A stretch of DNA of 64,000 nucleotides from Chitinophagaceae bacterium (GCA_019752295.1 JAIEMK010000022.1:1-64000); one strand, 5' to 3'; positions 43,880-54,111 are shown, counted from the stretch's first letter. The notes: generated by a model from the sequence alone, not told the origin. Numbers and translations: made by a program.

Positions 43880-46516
43880 TTATTTTGAAGGTAACCAAAC
43901 TTTTATGGCTCCTCCTGTCTGACTTGCATCGGCAAAGGGTACCAGAATTAAAAACGCATTCGCTTTTTCAGATTTAGTATTACTTGTTTGAACTGTGTAA
44001 AACTGTTTACCAATCCATTGTTTGGGTAGAATCTGAATATTTGAATTCGCTAGTTTGTTTTCTGAAATTTTTAAACTGCCCGCAGTCAGAAGATCATTAA
44101 CGGATGCGGCATTCAGGGATTGGTCAAAAGCCAGCACTTGCACCCCACGTTGAAACGAAATCTTTCCGGGGTACGATATTCCACCCGACAGAATTTTGGT
44201 AGCGATATTAAATTCGACATTTATTTTATCACCAGATTTCCAATTCCTGTCAATCACCAAATACTGATCTGCTATGCCCTTGTAAATTTTATCACCCACT
44301 TTAGCGGTATATGATTCTGCCCAGTTTGGTACCCTCAGCGCAAAGGAAAAAGAAGCTGCTTGAAACCCGCTAAGTGTAATAGTTGTTGCGGCATTTTCGG
44401 GGTATCCCGTTTCGACCTGAACATTTAACGGAATTATTTTTTTGTCGTTTGTTAATGTACCTGATTGATAAGATGCTCTTTCATACAGCAGCAAAGAAGG
44501 AATGGAATTCACCTTACCAAAACCAAAATAAGGGATCATGGCAATTCCTCTTGGCACGCTGGAAGTGCAACAGGTTATCTCGCATGAGTAAGGCTTTGGA
44601 TCCATTAATGAAGTATAATAACTCACACAACCTGACTCAGGATTTTCTGCAGCCAACAAATGATTATAAATTGATTTTTCGATTTGTTCCAAATACTTCA
44701 GGTTTCCGGTGATCGAAAAAAGATCCTGATTAAATTGTATCCAGGTAGTTGTAACACAACCCTCTCCTATATTGTCGTTTTTCCCGGCAGGTAAAATCTG
44801 GTCCTCTTGAAAATATTCACGAGAACTGGTAGTTCCTGTAATATACAGTCGGTTAGATACTATGTCCTGCCATGCAATTAATGCAGGTTTCAGTAGATTT
44901 TCATCGCCGGTTACTTTGTACAAATTCACCAATCCCACAAAGTTCGACAGCATCTCATAAGCCTTACCATTACCCACTTTTGTTACCTTACCCGTTGTAA
45001 TTAGTGCGCTGATTATTTTTGGGCCATTGCTATGTTCCCATGCATCCAAAATATAATAACAAAAGTCCAGATACTTTTTATCGCCTGTGTATTTATACAA
45101 CTCAACCATCGGATCTAATACACTGGTAGCAGCCATTCCAATATGTGTTCCTGCTAAAATAATATCGCGTTGCCCGAGTTTATTACCAAATGTGTTACAC
45201 AATAAATCGCCCATTTTTTTACAGGCTTCCAATGCCGGTTTGTAGCCGGTATTTTTGTAATAAGCAAGCAAGCCGTATAAATTATATTTATGACTCCATA
45301 CATCCCAACTAGTCCAATAATCTTCCGGAGCATAAGTTCCTAAATAGCCATCAGCCAATTGTGCGTTGATCAATTGAAAAGCCATCTGATCCATCTGCAT
45401 TTTCAATTTTTCGTTTCCGGTATTTTTCCAAACATTCGATGCCGATTCCAAATACTTACCTACATGTTCTCCCGCCCAAGGATGATGACCGGGCCTTTCC
45501 AGATAGCCATCCATCGTTCCCGGCTCATCCACTTTCAACAATCTTTCTACCAGATTCTGATTCATTCTGTTTCCCAAATAACCCTGCATTTGTTGTTTCT
45601 TAAAATCAAGCGAACTGTACAGGTCTTTTATTTTATTTACTACAACAGGTTTGGGCTCTTCCTTTACTTCGAGCTTCAATTTTTTGTCGACCAAATAAAG
45701 CTGCTCACTACTGATCGCTGCAGTAGTTTCATTTTCTTTAACAAGAAAGCTTACACGAACAATTTTTTCGTTTTCGGTTTTGTATTGCGAAAATGAAATT
45801 TCCTGCTCATCTCCAATAATAGGTTTAATATGCACTGGCTTTGATTCAGAGAAAAGTTGTCGGTGATTTTTATCGGAAACGATATACCAGATTCTTCCAT
45901 CAAATTCAGTATTTCTTTTATTAACGAATGTTACTTTGGATATAAAACTCTTGTTGTCGATTCCTGTAATGGCTTCTTTTACAGTTACAAAATCCGACCA
46001 CTGAGCAGGCCCAAATTTGTATGGGCCATCGTACAAACCAAACCAACTATCCGGGCTGTAAACCCTAATGGCAATTGTATTAACCTTATCCCATTGCACT
46101 TCATTAACAGGAATCACATATTGCCTGTTTGTTTGATATTGCGTAAGATAAGCTGGAGGAAAAGAGCCGGTTTGCCCAATCAATTTTCCATTAAAAAATG
46201 TTTGATCGATATCATCAATTTTACCAAGGTACAATTGAATCCCTTTGCCATGTTCAGCAAGCCCTTTCATGCTTGAAGGGATTAGTACTTTGATTCTAAA
46301 CCAAATAAAATTTTCTTTTGTATTGGTACCGCTAAAACCTGTACCAAGTGGCCTGCTTTCCCAGTTGCTATCATTAAAAAACTGGGCCGCCCATGCTATA
46401 TTATCTCCCATCTTATACCTACAATCTTTTTGCAGAGGTAAAGTTTGTGTTTTGCCGACAGATACAAAAAGCACCGAAACAATCATCAATAATGCAATCA
46501 AAGATTTCCTTTTCAT
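43880..46516 (-). CDS. GH127/DUF1680-family glycosidase with N-terminal jelly-roll domain
   Basis: 878 residues. A signal peptide (ends at GKTQT) is followed by a GH2-like sugar-binding jelly-roll domain (about residues 35-180; FIWFRIKVLIP, then NTIAIRVYSPDSWFGL) and the DUF1680 catalytic domain (about 300-700). The zinc and nucleophile residues of the beta-L-arabinofuranosidase family are visible: Glu585 and Cys587 in GEGCVTTTW, and the Cys pair 649/650 in EITCCTSS. This supports a Cys-nucleophile retaining mechanism. Substrate could be an L-arabinofuranoside or another furanoside. It starts 20 bases after the GH3 stop. Confidence 0.85.
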   Translation of the reverse strand: MKRKSLIALLMIVSVLFVSVGKTQTLPLQKDCRYKMGDNIAWAAQFFNDSNWESRPLGTGFSGTNTKENFIWFRIKVLIPSSMKGLAEHGKGIQLYLGKIDDIDQTFFNGKLIGQTGSFPPAYLTQYQTNRQYVIPVNEVQWDKVNTIAIRVYSPDSWFGLYDGPYKFGPAQWSDFVTVKEAITGIDNKSFISKVTFVNKRNTEFDGRIWYIVSDKNHRQLFSESKPVHIKPIIGDEQEISFSQYKTENEKIVRVSFLVKENETTAAISSEQLYLVDKKLKLEVKEEPKPVVVNKIKDLYSSLDFKKQQMQGYLGNRMNQNLVERLLKVDEPGTMDGYLERPGHHPWAGEHVGKYLESASNVWKNTGNEKLKMQMDQMAFQLINAQLADGYLGTYAPEDYWTSWDVWSHKYNLYGLLAYYKNTGYKPALEACKKMGDLLCNTFGNKLGQRDIILAGTHIGMAATSVLDPMVELYKYTGDKKYLDFCYYILDAWEHSNGPKIISALITTGKVTKVGNGKAYEMLSNFVGLVNLYKVTGDENLLKPALIAWQDIVSNRLYITGTTSSREYFQEDQILPAGKNDNIGEGCVTTTWIQFNQDLFSITGNLKYLEQIEKSIYNHLLAAENPESGCVSYYTSLMDPKPYSCEITCCTSSVPRGIAMIPYFGFGKVNSIPSLLLYERASYQSGTLTNDKKIIPLNVQVETGYPENAATTITLSGFQAASFSFALRVPNWAESYTAKVGDKIYKGIADQYLVIDRNWKSGDKINVEFNIATKILSGGISYPGKISFQRGVQVLAFDQSLNAASVNDLLTAGSLKISENKLANSNIQILPKQWIGKQFYTVQTSNTKSEKANAFLILVPFADASQTGGAIKVWLPSK

Positions 46517-46535
46517 TATATAGTATTTTCAGAAT

Positions 46536-48779
46536 TTATTTTTCCAATTCAAAGCTGTCTTTTAATCTGATATCGCGAGAAGAAGCACCGATCATCAGAT
46601 CAAAATCTCCGGGCTCCGCAACCCATTGTAATTGTTGGTTGTAAAACGATAGCTTCTGTTTATTGATCAGGAATTTAATTGTTTTGCTTTCACCTGCATT
46701 CAATGCAATCTTTTTAAAATCTTTCAATTCTTTCACCGGACGAACAATAGATCCAACTCTGTCGCGTAAGTACAATTGCACTACTTCTTCTCCTGCATAT
46801 TTTCCTGTATTTGTAATGGTTACAAACACTTCAATCGATTCTGTAGATTTAATTTTTTTCTTATTCAACACAAGGTTGCTGTATTCAAAACTGGTATAAC
46901 TTTTCCCATACCCAAACTCGTATTTCGGGAAAATAGAGAGGTCGTTATAAGAAGAATTGTAATTTCTGTTCTGGTCATTTGTAGCCGGTCGACCGGTGTT
47001 AAAATAACTATAATAAATAGGAATCTGACCAACAGAAACAGGAAAACTAATGGGCAATTTGGCTGAAGGATTTACATCTCCAAATAACACATCGGCGATG
47101 GCATTGCCTGCTTCGCTTCCTAACCACCAAGTATATAAAATGGCAGGTGCGTGATCTGCTGTATAATTAAATACCAGCGGCCTTCCTGCATTAATTAAAA
47201 CAACCACAGGTTTTCCGGTAGCCAACAGTTCTTTCAGGAGATCTTCCTGAACGCCCGGAATACCAATATTGGCGCGGCTTTTAGCTTCCCCCGCCATATC
47301 TCTTCTTTCGCCGATACTCAAAATCACAACGTCGGCTTGCTTTGCAATTGCTACTGCTTCTGCAAAATCCGATTTATTATCGCCCTCAATTTCGCAACCC
47401 TTCGCATAGAGCAGATTGGTGTTTGATCCAAGTTTATTTTTTAAACCCTGCCACTGCGATACAATGAAATTGGAATCCACACCGGGTACTTCTACATCCC
47501 AGAAACCTTTATTTTGTTTTAGTGCTTTAACCAGTGGCCCAATAAAAGCGATAGTCTTGGTGTTTTTTGAAAGGGGTAATAAATTGTTTTCATTTTTAAG
47601 TAATACAATGCTTTTTGCTGCAACAGATCTGGCAATTTTTGCATGCTCAGGATCATTCAATTCTTTTTTCTCCCTTGCTTCATTACAATATTTAAATGGG
47701 TCGTCGAACAAACCGAGTTCAAATTTTTTCAGCAAGATTCTTTTCACAGCCTCGTCGATCAGGGAGATGGAAATTTTTTTATCGGCAATTAATTTGGCAA
47801 GATTGTTTTTATAATTCCTACTTTCCATATCCATATCGCAACCCGCCGTGATGGCACTCAATGCAGCTTCGTATCCATCCTTTACGTTTCCATGATTGAT
47901 CATTTCTCCAATCGAACCCCAATCGCTCACCACAAATCCCTTAAATCCCCATTTACCTTTTAGTATAGTGCGTTGCAAGTAACTATTTCCAGTAGCAGGC
48001 ACTCCATTCAAATCGTTAAACGAATTCATGAAAGTGGCAGCACCTGCATCCAGCGCCGCTTTAAAAGGGGGCAGGTACACTTCCCACAAAAGTCGATCAC
48101 TCATGTCAACCGAATTATAATCTCTTCCGCCGATTGCCGCACCATAAGCAGCAAAGTGTTTAACACAAGCCATTACTGAATTAATATCGCCCAAATGATT
48201 TCCTTGAAATCCTTTTACTCTGGCCGCCGCAATTAATGAACCCAAATAAGGATCTTCTCCTGCCCCTTCCATCACCCTTCCCCAGCGCGGATCACGGGCA
48301 ATATCTACCATTGGTGCAAATGTCCATTGCAATCCACTTGCACTGGCTTCTGTTGCAGCAGTTCTTGCTGAGAGCTGAATGGCATCCAGATCCCAACTGG
48401 CTGCTTCTCCCAAAGGAATTGGGAAAGTAGTTTTATATCCGTGAACCACATCCTGGCCAAAAAGTAATGGAATTTTTAAACGACTCTGCATGGCAATTTT
48501 TTGCCAACTACCAGTTCGGGCAACACCCACACAATTTAGCAGTGAGCCCACTTGTCCTTTTCTAATCTGCCCTGCTTTATCGTTATCCTGTGTTACTGGT
48601 CCAGTGGCCGTCCAATCATCGTTATACTGATTCAACTGCCCAATTTTTTCTTCGAGTGTCATCAGTTGTAAAACTGAATCTACTTTTTGAGCTAAAGATT
48701 TCTTTTGTGCTACTGCAATAATGGAAGAGTTTGTAACAACCGTAAGAATGATAATTTTTAGAAAGAATTTATTTTTCAT
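46536..48779 (-). CDS. bglX: GH3 beta-glycosidase (BglX-like)
   Basis: 747 residues with a signal peptide. The (beta/alpha)8 domain carries the nucleophile Asp286 in VVSDWGS, the second alpha/beta domain starts near residue 390 (IVLLKNENNLLPL), and a C-terminal fibronectin-like domain closes the protein (TNTGKYAGEEVVQLYLRD). GH3 enzymes of this type are periplasmic beta-glucosidases or beta-xylosidases; the substrate is not certain. It begins seven bases before the ADP-ribosylglycohydrolase gene ends, in the same run. Confidence 0.93.
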   Translation of the reverse strand: MKNKFFLKIIILTVVTNSSIIAVAQKKSLAQKVDSVLQLMTLEEKIGQLNQYNDDWTATGPVTQDNDKAGQIRKGQVGSLLNCVGVARTGSWQKIAMQSRLKIPLLFGQDVVHGYKTTFPIPLGEAASWDLDAIQLSARTAATEASASGLQWTFAPMVDIARDPRWGRVMEGAGEDPYLGSLIAAARVKGFQGNHLGDINSVMACVKHFAAYGAAIGGRDYNSVDMSDRLLWEVYLPPFKAALDAGAATFMNSFNDLNGVPATGNSYLQRTILKGKWGFKGFVVSDWGSIGEMINHGNVKDGYEAALSAITAGCDMDMESRNYKNNLAKLIADKKISISLIDEAVKRILLKKFELGLFDDPFKYCNEAREKKELNDPEHAKIARSVAAKSIVLLKNENNLLPLSKNTKTIAFIGPLVKALKQNKGFWDVEVPGVDSNFIVSQWQGLKNKLGSNTNLLYAKGCEIEGDNKSDFAEAVAIAKQADVVILSIGERRDMAGEAKSRANIGIPGVQEDLLKELLATGKPVVVLINAGRPLVFNYTADHAPAILYTWWLGSEAGNAIADVLFGDVNPSAKLPISFPVSVGQIPIYYSYFNTGRPATNDQNRNYNSSYNDLSIFPKYEFGYGKSYTSFEYSNLVLNKKKIKSTESIEVFVTITNTGKYAGEEVVQLYLRDRVGSIVRPVKELKDFKKIALNAGESKTIKFLINKQKLSFYNQQLQWVAEPGDFDLMIGASSRDIRLKDSFELEK

Positions 48780-48785
48780 CTCTTT

Positions 48786-50405
48786 TTATTTTTCGAATAA
48801 AAATTTATAAGTGTCACTTTTTTTATCCGCTGTTTTATAAATGATAGCTTCCGTAATATAAATGTTTGAATTCAGAGAATTCACATTTTTCTCTCCCTTT
48901 ACTACAATCCTCACCACGTGCTTACCCGGTTTTAGTTGAAAGGCATGCCAGATACTAATATTAGCGTGTTGTTGATTGCTGTAGTCGTAATAAGTGTCAA
49001 TAGTCCTATCTAATTTTTCATCTATATAAACATCTGCTTTGCCACCGTCCTTAAACCAATTTCCCATGATTGAAACACCTGTTCCTTCAAAAGAAAACAC
49101 AAGTTCATCACCCTTGCTATTTGAAAACATGGATTGGTCCTTTTCTGTTTTTTTATCCCAAGATTTTTCTTTGTAAACATTCCAATTGCCTTTGTAATTC
49201 CAGTCTTCTTTCGAAAATGCATTTACTTTTTTATCAAAAACTACTTTTGGAAATGAGTTTTCATATTTAGCTGGTTTAAACGCCTGAACAGGCATGCTAA
49301 TAAGATCGCCATTGATGGCTCCTCCATTCTTCTTAATTAATCTGATGGCATAATCATAAGTACTTTCAACTGCAGAATTAAATGAATAAGTAGTATTAAT
49401 AAAGATAGAATCTCCAACTTCATTCACAGCTTTTTGCATTTCTGCAGGCAACTTACTAAACCCTTTCATTACACCCATAACAGCCATTGAATTGGATGGA
49501 TTACAGTCTGCGTCTTGTCCGCAACGTGTAGTAATTTCAAGTGTTTGATAGTCATTCCCATCTCCGTATAAAAGTCCCATTACAATATAAGCTCCATTAA
49601 GTTTTGCATCAATATTAAAAACAGAACCGGCGCCGCTGATATCTACATCACCCCATTTATCGTCTAATTCTTTCCAGGCAGCTTTCCAGTTGTCGGGATA
49701 TTGCTTGTGAAGTTTGATAACATCTCTTACGATTCTCGAATAATCACTTTCGGCAGGAATAGAAGACAACCCGGTTTCTATGATTTTGTTGATATCAGTT
49801 TCAAAAAAAGCGGCACTGTATAATGATCCCAAAAAGATTCCTCCATAAACCCCGTCGCCATAGTTCATGATATGACCGATTTTATTTGAGGTATTGATAA
49901 TATTCTGAATCATCCCAGGATTCATAAATCCGATATAGTCTGCTTCAATTTGAAAATCGATATCGTCGGCCCGGTAACTATATTTTGGATTTCCCGACAT
50001 CGGCGGATAAATGCCATCAAAATAATTTTTGCGCGCCTGCATATTGGCGCACCAAAGTGGATAACCGGCTTTTGCTAGCATCTCTTGAAATTTAACGGTA
50101 GGCGCGTCCATCCCATATTTATCCATTGCCATCAAAAAACTAAGCTGAACATACAAGTCGTCCTGCCAGATGCTTCCCTTAACGTCGGCAGGAACCCATT
50201 TCATGGTATCGGTATTAATTTTTTGTTGAAACCTAAATTCATGCGGGGCACCATAAGTAACGCCAATCATTTTACCGGCCCAGCCTCCTGCAATTTTATC
50301 TTTCAACTGTTGTTTGCTGATGGTCAGCATTTTCTTTTGAGCCTGACCAGTTACACCAAATACGAGTGCAAAAAAAGTCAAACTATACATTAGTACTCTT
50401 TTCAT
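48786..50405 (-). CDS. Secreted ADP-ribosylglycohydrolase-family enzyme with C-terminal jelly-roll
   Basis: 539 residues from ATG 50405. A signal peptide (MKRVLMYSLTFFALVFGVTGQA) shows export. The ADP-ribosylglycohydrolase fold covers about 30-375: GGWAGKMIGVTYG, WQDDLYVQLSFL, YRADDIDFQIEA, and the metal site RCGQDADCNPS with Asp298 and Asp300. A C-terminal beta-sandwich of about 150 residues (GDELVFSFEGTGVSIMG, then GGKADVYIDEKLDRTIDT) looks like a carbohydrate-binding module. Family members split N- or O-ribosyl bonds; an exported one in a sugar locus probably frees ribose from nucleosides or ADP-ribose. Not a cytoplasmic toxin-immunity protein. Confidence 0.82.
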   Translation of the reverse strand: MKRVLMYSLTFFALVFGVTGQAQKKMLTISKQQLKDKIAGGWAGKMIGVTYGAPHEFRFQQKINTDTMKWVPADVKGSIWQDDLYVQLSFLMAMDKYGMDAPTVKFQEMLAKAGYPLWCANMQARKNYFDGIYPPMSGNPKYSYRADDIDFQIEADYIGFMNPGMIQNIINTSNKIGHIMNYGDGVYGGIFLGSLYSAAFFETDINKIIETGLSSIPAESDYSRIVRDVIKLHKQYPDNWKAAWKELDDKWGDVDISGAGSVFNIDAKLNGAYIVMGLLYGDGNDYQTLEITTRCGQDADCNPSNSMAVMGVMKGFSKLPAEMQKAVNEVGDSIFINTTYSFNSAVESTYDYAIRLIKKNGGAINGDLISMPVQAFKPAKYENSFPKVVFDKKVNAFSKEDWNYKGNWNVYKEKSWDKKTEKDQSMFSNSKGDELVFSFEGTGVSIMGNWFKDGGKADVYIDEKLDRTIDTYYDYSNQQHANISIWHAFQLKPGKHVVRIVVKGEKNVNSLNSNIYITEAIIYKTADKKSDTYKFLFEK

Positions 50406-50465
50406 TTTATAATTTTTCTTACTAGTTATATGCAGCATGCAAATTTTTAGGTATTAACAATCGAA

Positions 50466-52232
50466 TTACTCCATCACTCTTTTACGAACCAAGCTATCTA
50501 CACCTCCACCCTTTCCATTAATGATACTTTTTATGAGGCTGGTAGTTTCTTTATTCCATCCTAACAGGAGCAGCACTTTATGATAAAAGCCTTTTTCTAC
50601 AACAGTGGGTGTTTCAATTGCCTGATCAACAATAAGTGGTGTATGAAAAAAACCATATACTCCAATACCCCATGCCTGATGAGTCTTAACCTGCTCTGCC
50701 ACTTTATAAGATGCATATCCATTGATGCTACCGTGTTTCCAGGCATCATCAGAAGGAGGATCGTAAGGCATTTCGCTTTGATAAAAATAAACCCTACCCT
50801 TATCGCCATTCCAGATGGTTTGATATTCCTGAAAATGCTCATTAAACAAACCATAAACAGTAACATTATCACCATTTACTACTAAGCCATTGATTGCCCT
50901 ATTTTTTGTCCAACCAACATCGGTTCCATGATCTGCTCTCCATAGCCATGCATGGTCGATAAAAACATTGCTACTATTAATTAAAAGACATTGAGCAATA
51001 TTTGTTTCGTGCTCTCCTCCAACTCGAAAAAACAAATCGTATAAATAAGTGGGAGCAGGCAGGTGTTTCTTTTTAGACCCAGGTTCTCCAACCTGCATTA
51101 TCAATTTGGTAGGAGTAATTGAGGCATCAAATAATAATCCGGCAACTGTTACATTGTTCACATCTGAAATATCAATTGCCATATTTCCATTTTCAGGAAC
51201 AAGGGTTGCCATTCCAATACCTGTCATTACCGTTCCAGTGCGGGTAATTTTCAAGCTTTCTTTTAAGACATAAATCCCAGGAGTAAAAAGAATATGCTTC
51301 CCCTGCCTGAGTGCCTTATTGATAGATTCGGCGTCATCGATATTAGGATCCGTTACATAAAAATCGTTGATTGAAATGCGTTTCTCCTTGCTGTTAATTT
51401 TATCCCAGTCAATGCCAATTGAATTTTTCTTTGTAGCAGGCATATTCAGGTAAAACTGATTATCTGAATATACCCAATAGGGTTTTTCCCGAATCTCGGG
51501 CGTTGCTGATAAAGTGGTTATCGGCTTATCGGGCCAATTTTCTTTGGGGGCATTTGTTACTCCCAAATACATCATATTCCAAACACCACCATCCCAGTTT
51601 TTAAAATTTGAATTTCTTGTAAACCACTGTTGTTGTGATCCCGAGAAGATGGTTCCATCAATTTTACAATTGGCCATAAATCCTCCACTGGAGGCCCCAT
51701 CGAATAATTTTAAATTCCCTTTTACATGCACACGTCGTAGTGGCGCAGCTTGAGAAACTGCCCAAACATTAGTTGAATCATTTGTAGGAATAATGGTAAG
51801 ATTTTCGACTGCTCTCCAAAAATTGGTTAGTACATGTCCTGTTCTCACCGCATTTCGAATTGAAATAGAACTAACAGATCCAACAATCACAACGTCTTCG
51901 GGTGAATTGCCTAGGCCCATTACGTGCATGTAATAACCAACCTTAATATCTAACTTATAAACACCTGGTTTAAACAATAACGCAAAACGGTTTTTACTAA
52001 ACTCGCTACTTGTTGCAGTTTGAAGCGCGTGTAAGGAGTCAATCAAAATTTGCAGTTCCTTCATATCCATTGCTGCATCAAATACAAATGTATTTTTACC
52101 CATCTGGTTCAGATTGCATCTGGCTGCGATAGCTTTCACATTTGCAGGCCATGGATAACTGGTTTGAGAAAAAACATCCTGCATTCCAAAAAAAATGAAA
52201 ATTAATCCGGCAAAAAAAAGTTTAAGATTCAT
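50466..52232 (-). CDS. Secreted right-handed beta-helix protein (pectate-lyase-like)
   Basis: 588 residues from ATG 52232 (MNLKLFFAGLIFIFFGM); ATG 52256 is an alternative. A signal peptide (ends at DVFSQ) is followed by two beta-helix halves, as in GH55-type or pectate-lyase-superfamily proteins (KNRFALLFKPGVYKLDIK near the start; AESINKALRQGKHILFTPGIYVLKES in the second half). Homologues are often mislabelled adenylyl cyclase. Substrate unknown. It is separated from susD by 332 non-coding bases that contain a strong hairpin, so it may be expressed at a different level from SusC/SusD. Confidence 0.75.
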   Translation of the reverse strand: MNLKLFFAGLIFIFFGMQDVFSQTSYPWPANVKAIAARCNLNQMGKNTFVFDAAMDMKELQILIDSLHALQTATSSEFSKNRFALLFKPGVYKLDIKVGYYMHVMGLGNSPEDVVIVGSVSSISIRNAVRTGHVLTNFWRAVENLTIIPTNDSTNVWAVSQAAPLRRVHVKGNLKLFDGASSGGFMANCKIDGTIFSGSQQQWFTRNSNFKNWDGGVWNMMYLGVTNAPKENWPDKPITTLSATPEIREKPYWVYSDNQFYLNMPATKKNSIGIDWDKINSKEKRISINDFYVTDPNIDDAESINKALRQGKHILFTPGIYVLKESLKITRTGTVMTGIGMATLVPENGNMAIDISDVNNVTVAGLLFDASITPTKLIMQVGEPGSKKKHLPAPTYLYDLFFRVGGEHETNIAQCLLINSSNVFIDHAWLWRADHGTDVGWTKNRAINGLVVNGDNVTVYGLFNEHFQEYQTIWNGDKGRVYFYQSEMPYDPPSDDAWKHGSINGYASYKVAEQVKTHQAWGIGVYGFFHTPLIVDQAIETPTVVEKGFYHKVLLLLGWNKETTSLIKSIINGKGGGVDSLVRKRVME

Positions 52233-52480
52233 TCCTAAAATATAAGTCGATTTCATATCAACCATTGATTGGTTTAAGTTTAACGTGCAGATAAAAAACA
52301 GAAAGATATCGGAAATGATTTGGCAATCATTTCTGACTACCAAATGTAGTATCATCCAATTTTTAAATAGAATAAAATACCTGATACCTCTGCACGGTAT
52401 AAATTTAGCAGGTCCAGCAAATATTATAAAGGGGGGGATGAAATAACTTAAACTACAAATTGATGGTGCTTTATTGATTT

Positions 52481-52532
52481 AGAATATGGGTTGTTCAGGT
52501 TAGCTTACGCATCCCGAACAACCCCTCATTCT
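52481..52532 (-). other. Intercistronic hairpin between susD and enzyme genes
   Basis: GGGTTGTTC (52488-52496) pairs perfectly with GAACAACCC (52516-52524), extended outside by AGAAT and ATTCT (52481-52485, 52528-52532). No T run follows on the minus strand, so it is more likely an mRNA-processing or stability structure than a full terminator. The 332-base gap (52233-52564) also holds a run of seven G at 52431-52437; no gene is seen. Confidence 0.6.
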
Positions 52533-52564
52533 AAACAAAACTGCTATATAAAAAACCTAGTTTA

Positions 52565-54100
52565 TTAAGGTTTCAACCACCAAGGGACTTGTGTAATTCC
52601 GTCAAATCCACCATACTGTTCTGCAACTGCTTTAGTATAATTATCCGGATTAGTAACCAGTTCATTTTGGTCGTACTTCAAACGCAACCAATATTTCGTA
52701 TTTCCCTCAGGATTCATATTGGTAGCAGGGTCAAGCGGATAAACCGGATAGCCTGTACGCAGGAAAGTTTTATAATATCCACCATTACCCTGGAAGAACT
52801 CTGTGAGCCATCTTTGTGCCCAAATTTGTTGCTCCCTATCGGTTTTAGTTCCGGCTGTTGCATAGGCTGCTGCACCGGTAAAATAACCGTCGATATAACT
52901 TTGGGTAATTGCCATTCCGTGTGTGTTTGCAGTAGGGGCAGATGGCAATGTCATATAATAGCTAAGATTTGCCTTAACACCATTTTCGTAATAAGTCTGT
53001 GCGTTGCCGGTAATCCATCCTTCTTCAATTGCTTCTGCAATAATGAAACACTGTTCTGCATAAGAAAACAGAATCATCGGATCGCCTGTTCTGAATAAAG
53101 TATATCTCTTGTTGATATAAGAGTATTTTCCAGCCTGATTATTGATAGCTAAAAGGTTTGCCGCCATTTCGGTTGGAGCGCCTTCGTAAGCAGCAAAATC
53201 GCTTTCGAGTTTACCGGAACTGATTAATGCTGCTGCGGGCTCAGCGAAATAAAATAATCTGCGATCCTGAAAAGCTTTCAATTGATCAACTACTAATTTT
53301 GAAACACCATCATAAATTCTCTGACTTTCTCCTGTATAAAAAGGATGTGATGCATTGGTATTATCAGAATAAGTTAGTTTAAACATATCGGCATTTCCTG
53401 TCAGCAAATTGTTTGCTGATACGATTGCAGCAAAGCGGGCTTTTTGATCTGCAGTCGCTTTTTTGCTAATCTGCTGTATTACCCTTAATTGCATAGCATT
53501 GCAAAGTTTACGCCATTTGGTAGCGTCTCCGTTAAACATAATATCGCCCTTAAAACTAACTCCTTGCGCAAATAATAATTCTGCAGCCTGAAAATCTTTG
53601 AGCACAGATGCAATAACATCAACCTGCTTATCGTATTTGGGTCTTGTGATTCCATTCTCAGCTTGTCCTGCTTCGGAATAAGGTATATCACCTAAATCCA
53701 TGGTCATTTGAAAACCCCAAAAAGCTTTCATAAATAAAGCCAATCCCTGATAAGAAGGTTCTGCTGGAAGCCCCTTTGCAAATTCACTCATCCTTTTCAA
53801 ATCAGTCAGGTTCTTAAAAGAGCCAAATCCACTATAAGGATAGGGAGAATAATATTGACCTCCGTTTGGACTCGCTTCCATTCTTGCGATGTACTTATCG
53901 TTTAAGCCTGCAAAAGAGAAGTCGGTTGGATTCGGATTCCAAAATCGATAGGCGTTCTTCAATACCTGTGTAGCAATCATATCGGGGGATACAGTTGCAA
54001 CGGCATCGGGGTTGGTATTAAAGGAATCAAATTTTTTCGTGCATGAACTTGCTATCGCAAATGTCATCACAATTAAAAATAAATATTTTAAATTTTTCAT
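52565..54100 (-). CDS. SusD/RagB-family outer-membrane lipoprotein (SusD-like 2)
   Basis: 511 residues. Lipoprotein signal MKNLKYLFLIVMTFAIASSC with lipobox Cys20. The helical SusD fold follows, with the start TKKFDSFNTNPDAVATVSPDM and the end RLKYDQNELVTNPDNYTKAVA typical of the second SusD family (PF12771). It caps the SusC barrel and binds the glycan at the cell surface. It starts 11 bases after the SusC stop. Substrate not predictable from sequence. Confidence 0.92.
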   Translation of the reverse strand: MKNLKYLFLIVMTFAIASSCTKKFDSFNTNPDAVATVSPDMIATQVLKNAYRFWNPNPTDFSFAGLNDKYIARMEASPNGGQYYSPYPYSGFGSFKNLTDLKRMSEFAKGLPAEPSYQGLALFMKAFWGFQMTMDLGDIPYSEAGQAENGITRPKYDKQVDVIASVLKDFQAAELLFAQGVSFKGDIMFNGDATKWRKLCNAMQLRVIQQISKKATADQKARFAAIVSANNLLTGNADMFKLTYSDNTNASHPFYTGESQRIYDGVSKLVVDQLKAFQDRRLFYFAEPAAALISSGKLESDFAAYEGAPTEMAANLLAINNQAGKYSYINKRYTLFRTGDPMILFSYAEQCFIIAEAIEEGWITGNAQTYYENGVKANLSYYMTLPSAPTANTHGMAITQSYIDGYFTGAAAYATAGTKTDREQQIWAQRWLTEFFQGNGGYYKTFLRTGYPVYPLDPATNMNPEGNTKYWLRLKYDQNELVTNPDNYTKAVAEQYGGFDGITQVPWWLKP

Positions 54101-54111
54101 ATTGCTTAAAA

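Noticed and set aside
48786-50405. Immunity protein against an ADP-ribosylating toxin.
   Set aside because: It has a signal peptide and lies within a SusC/SusD sugar locus; no toxin gene is adjacent.
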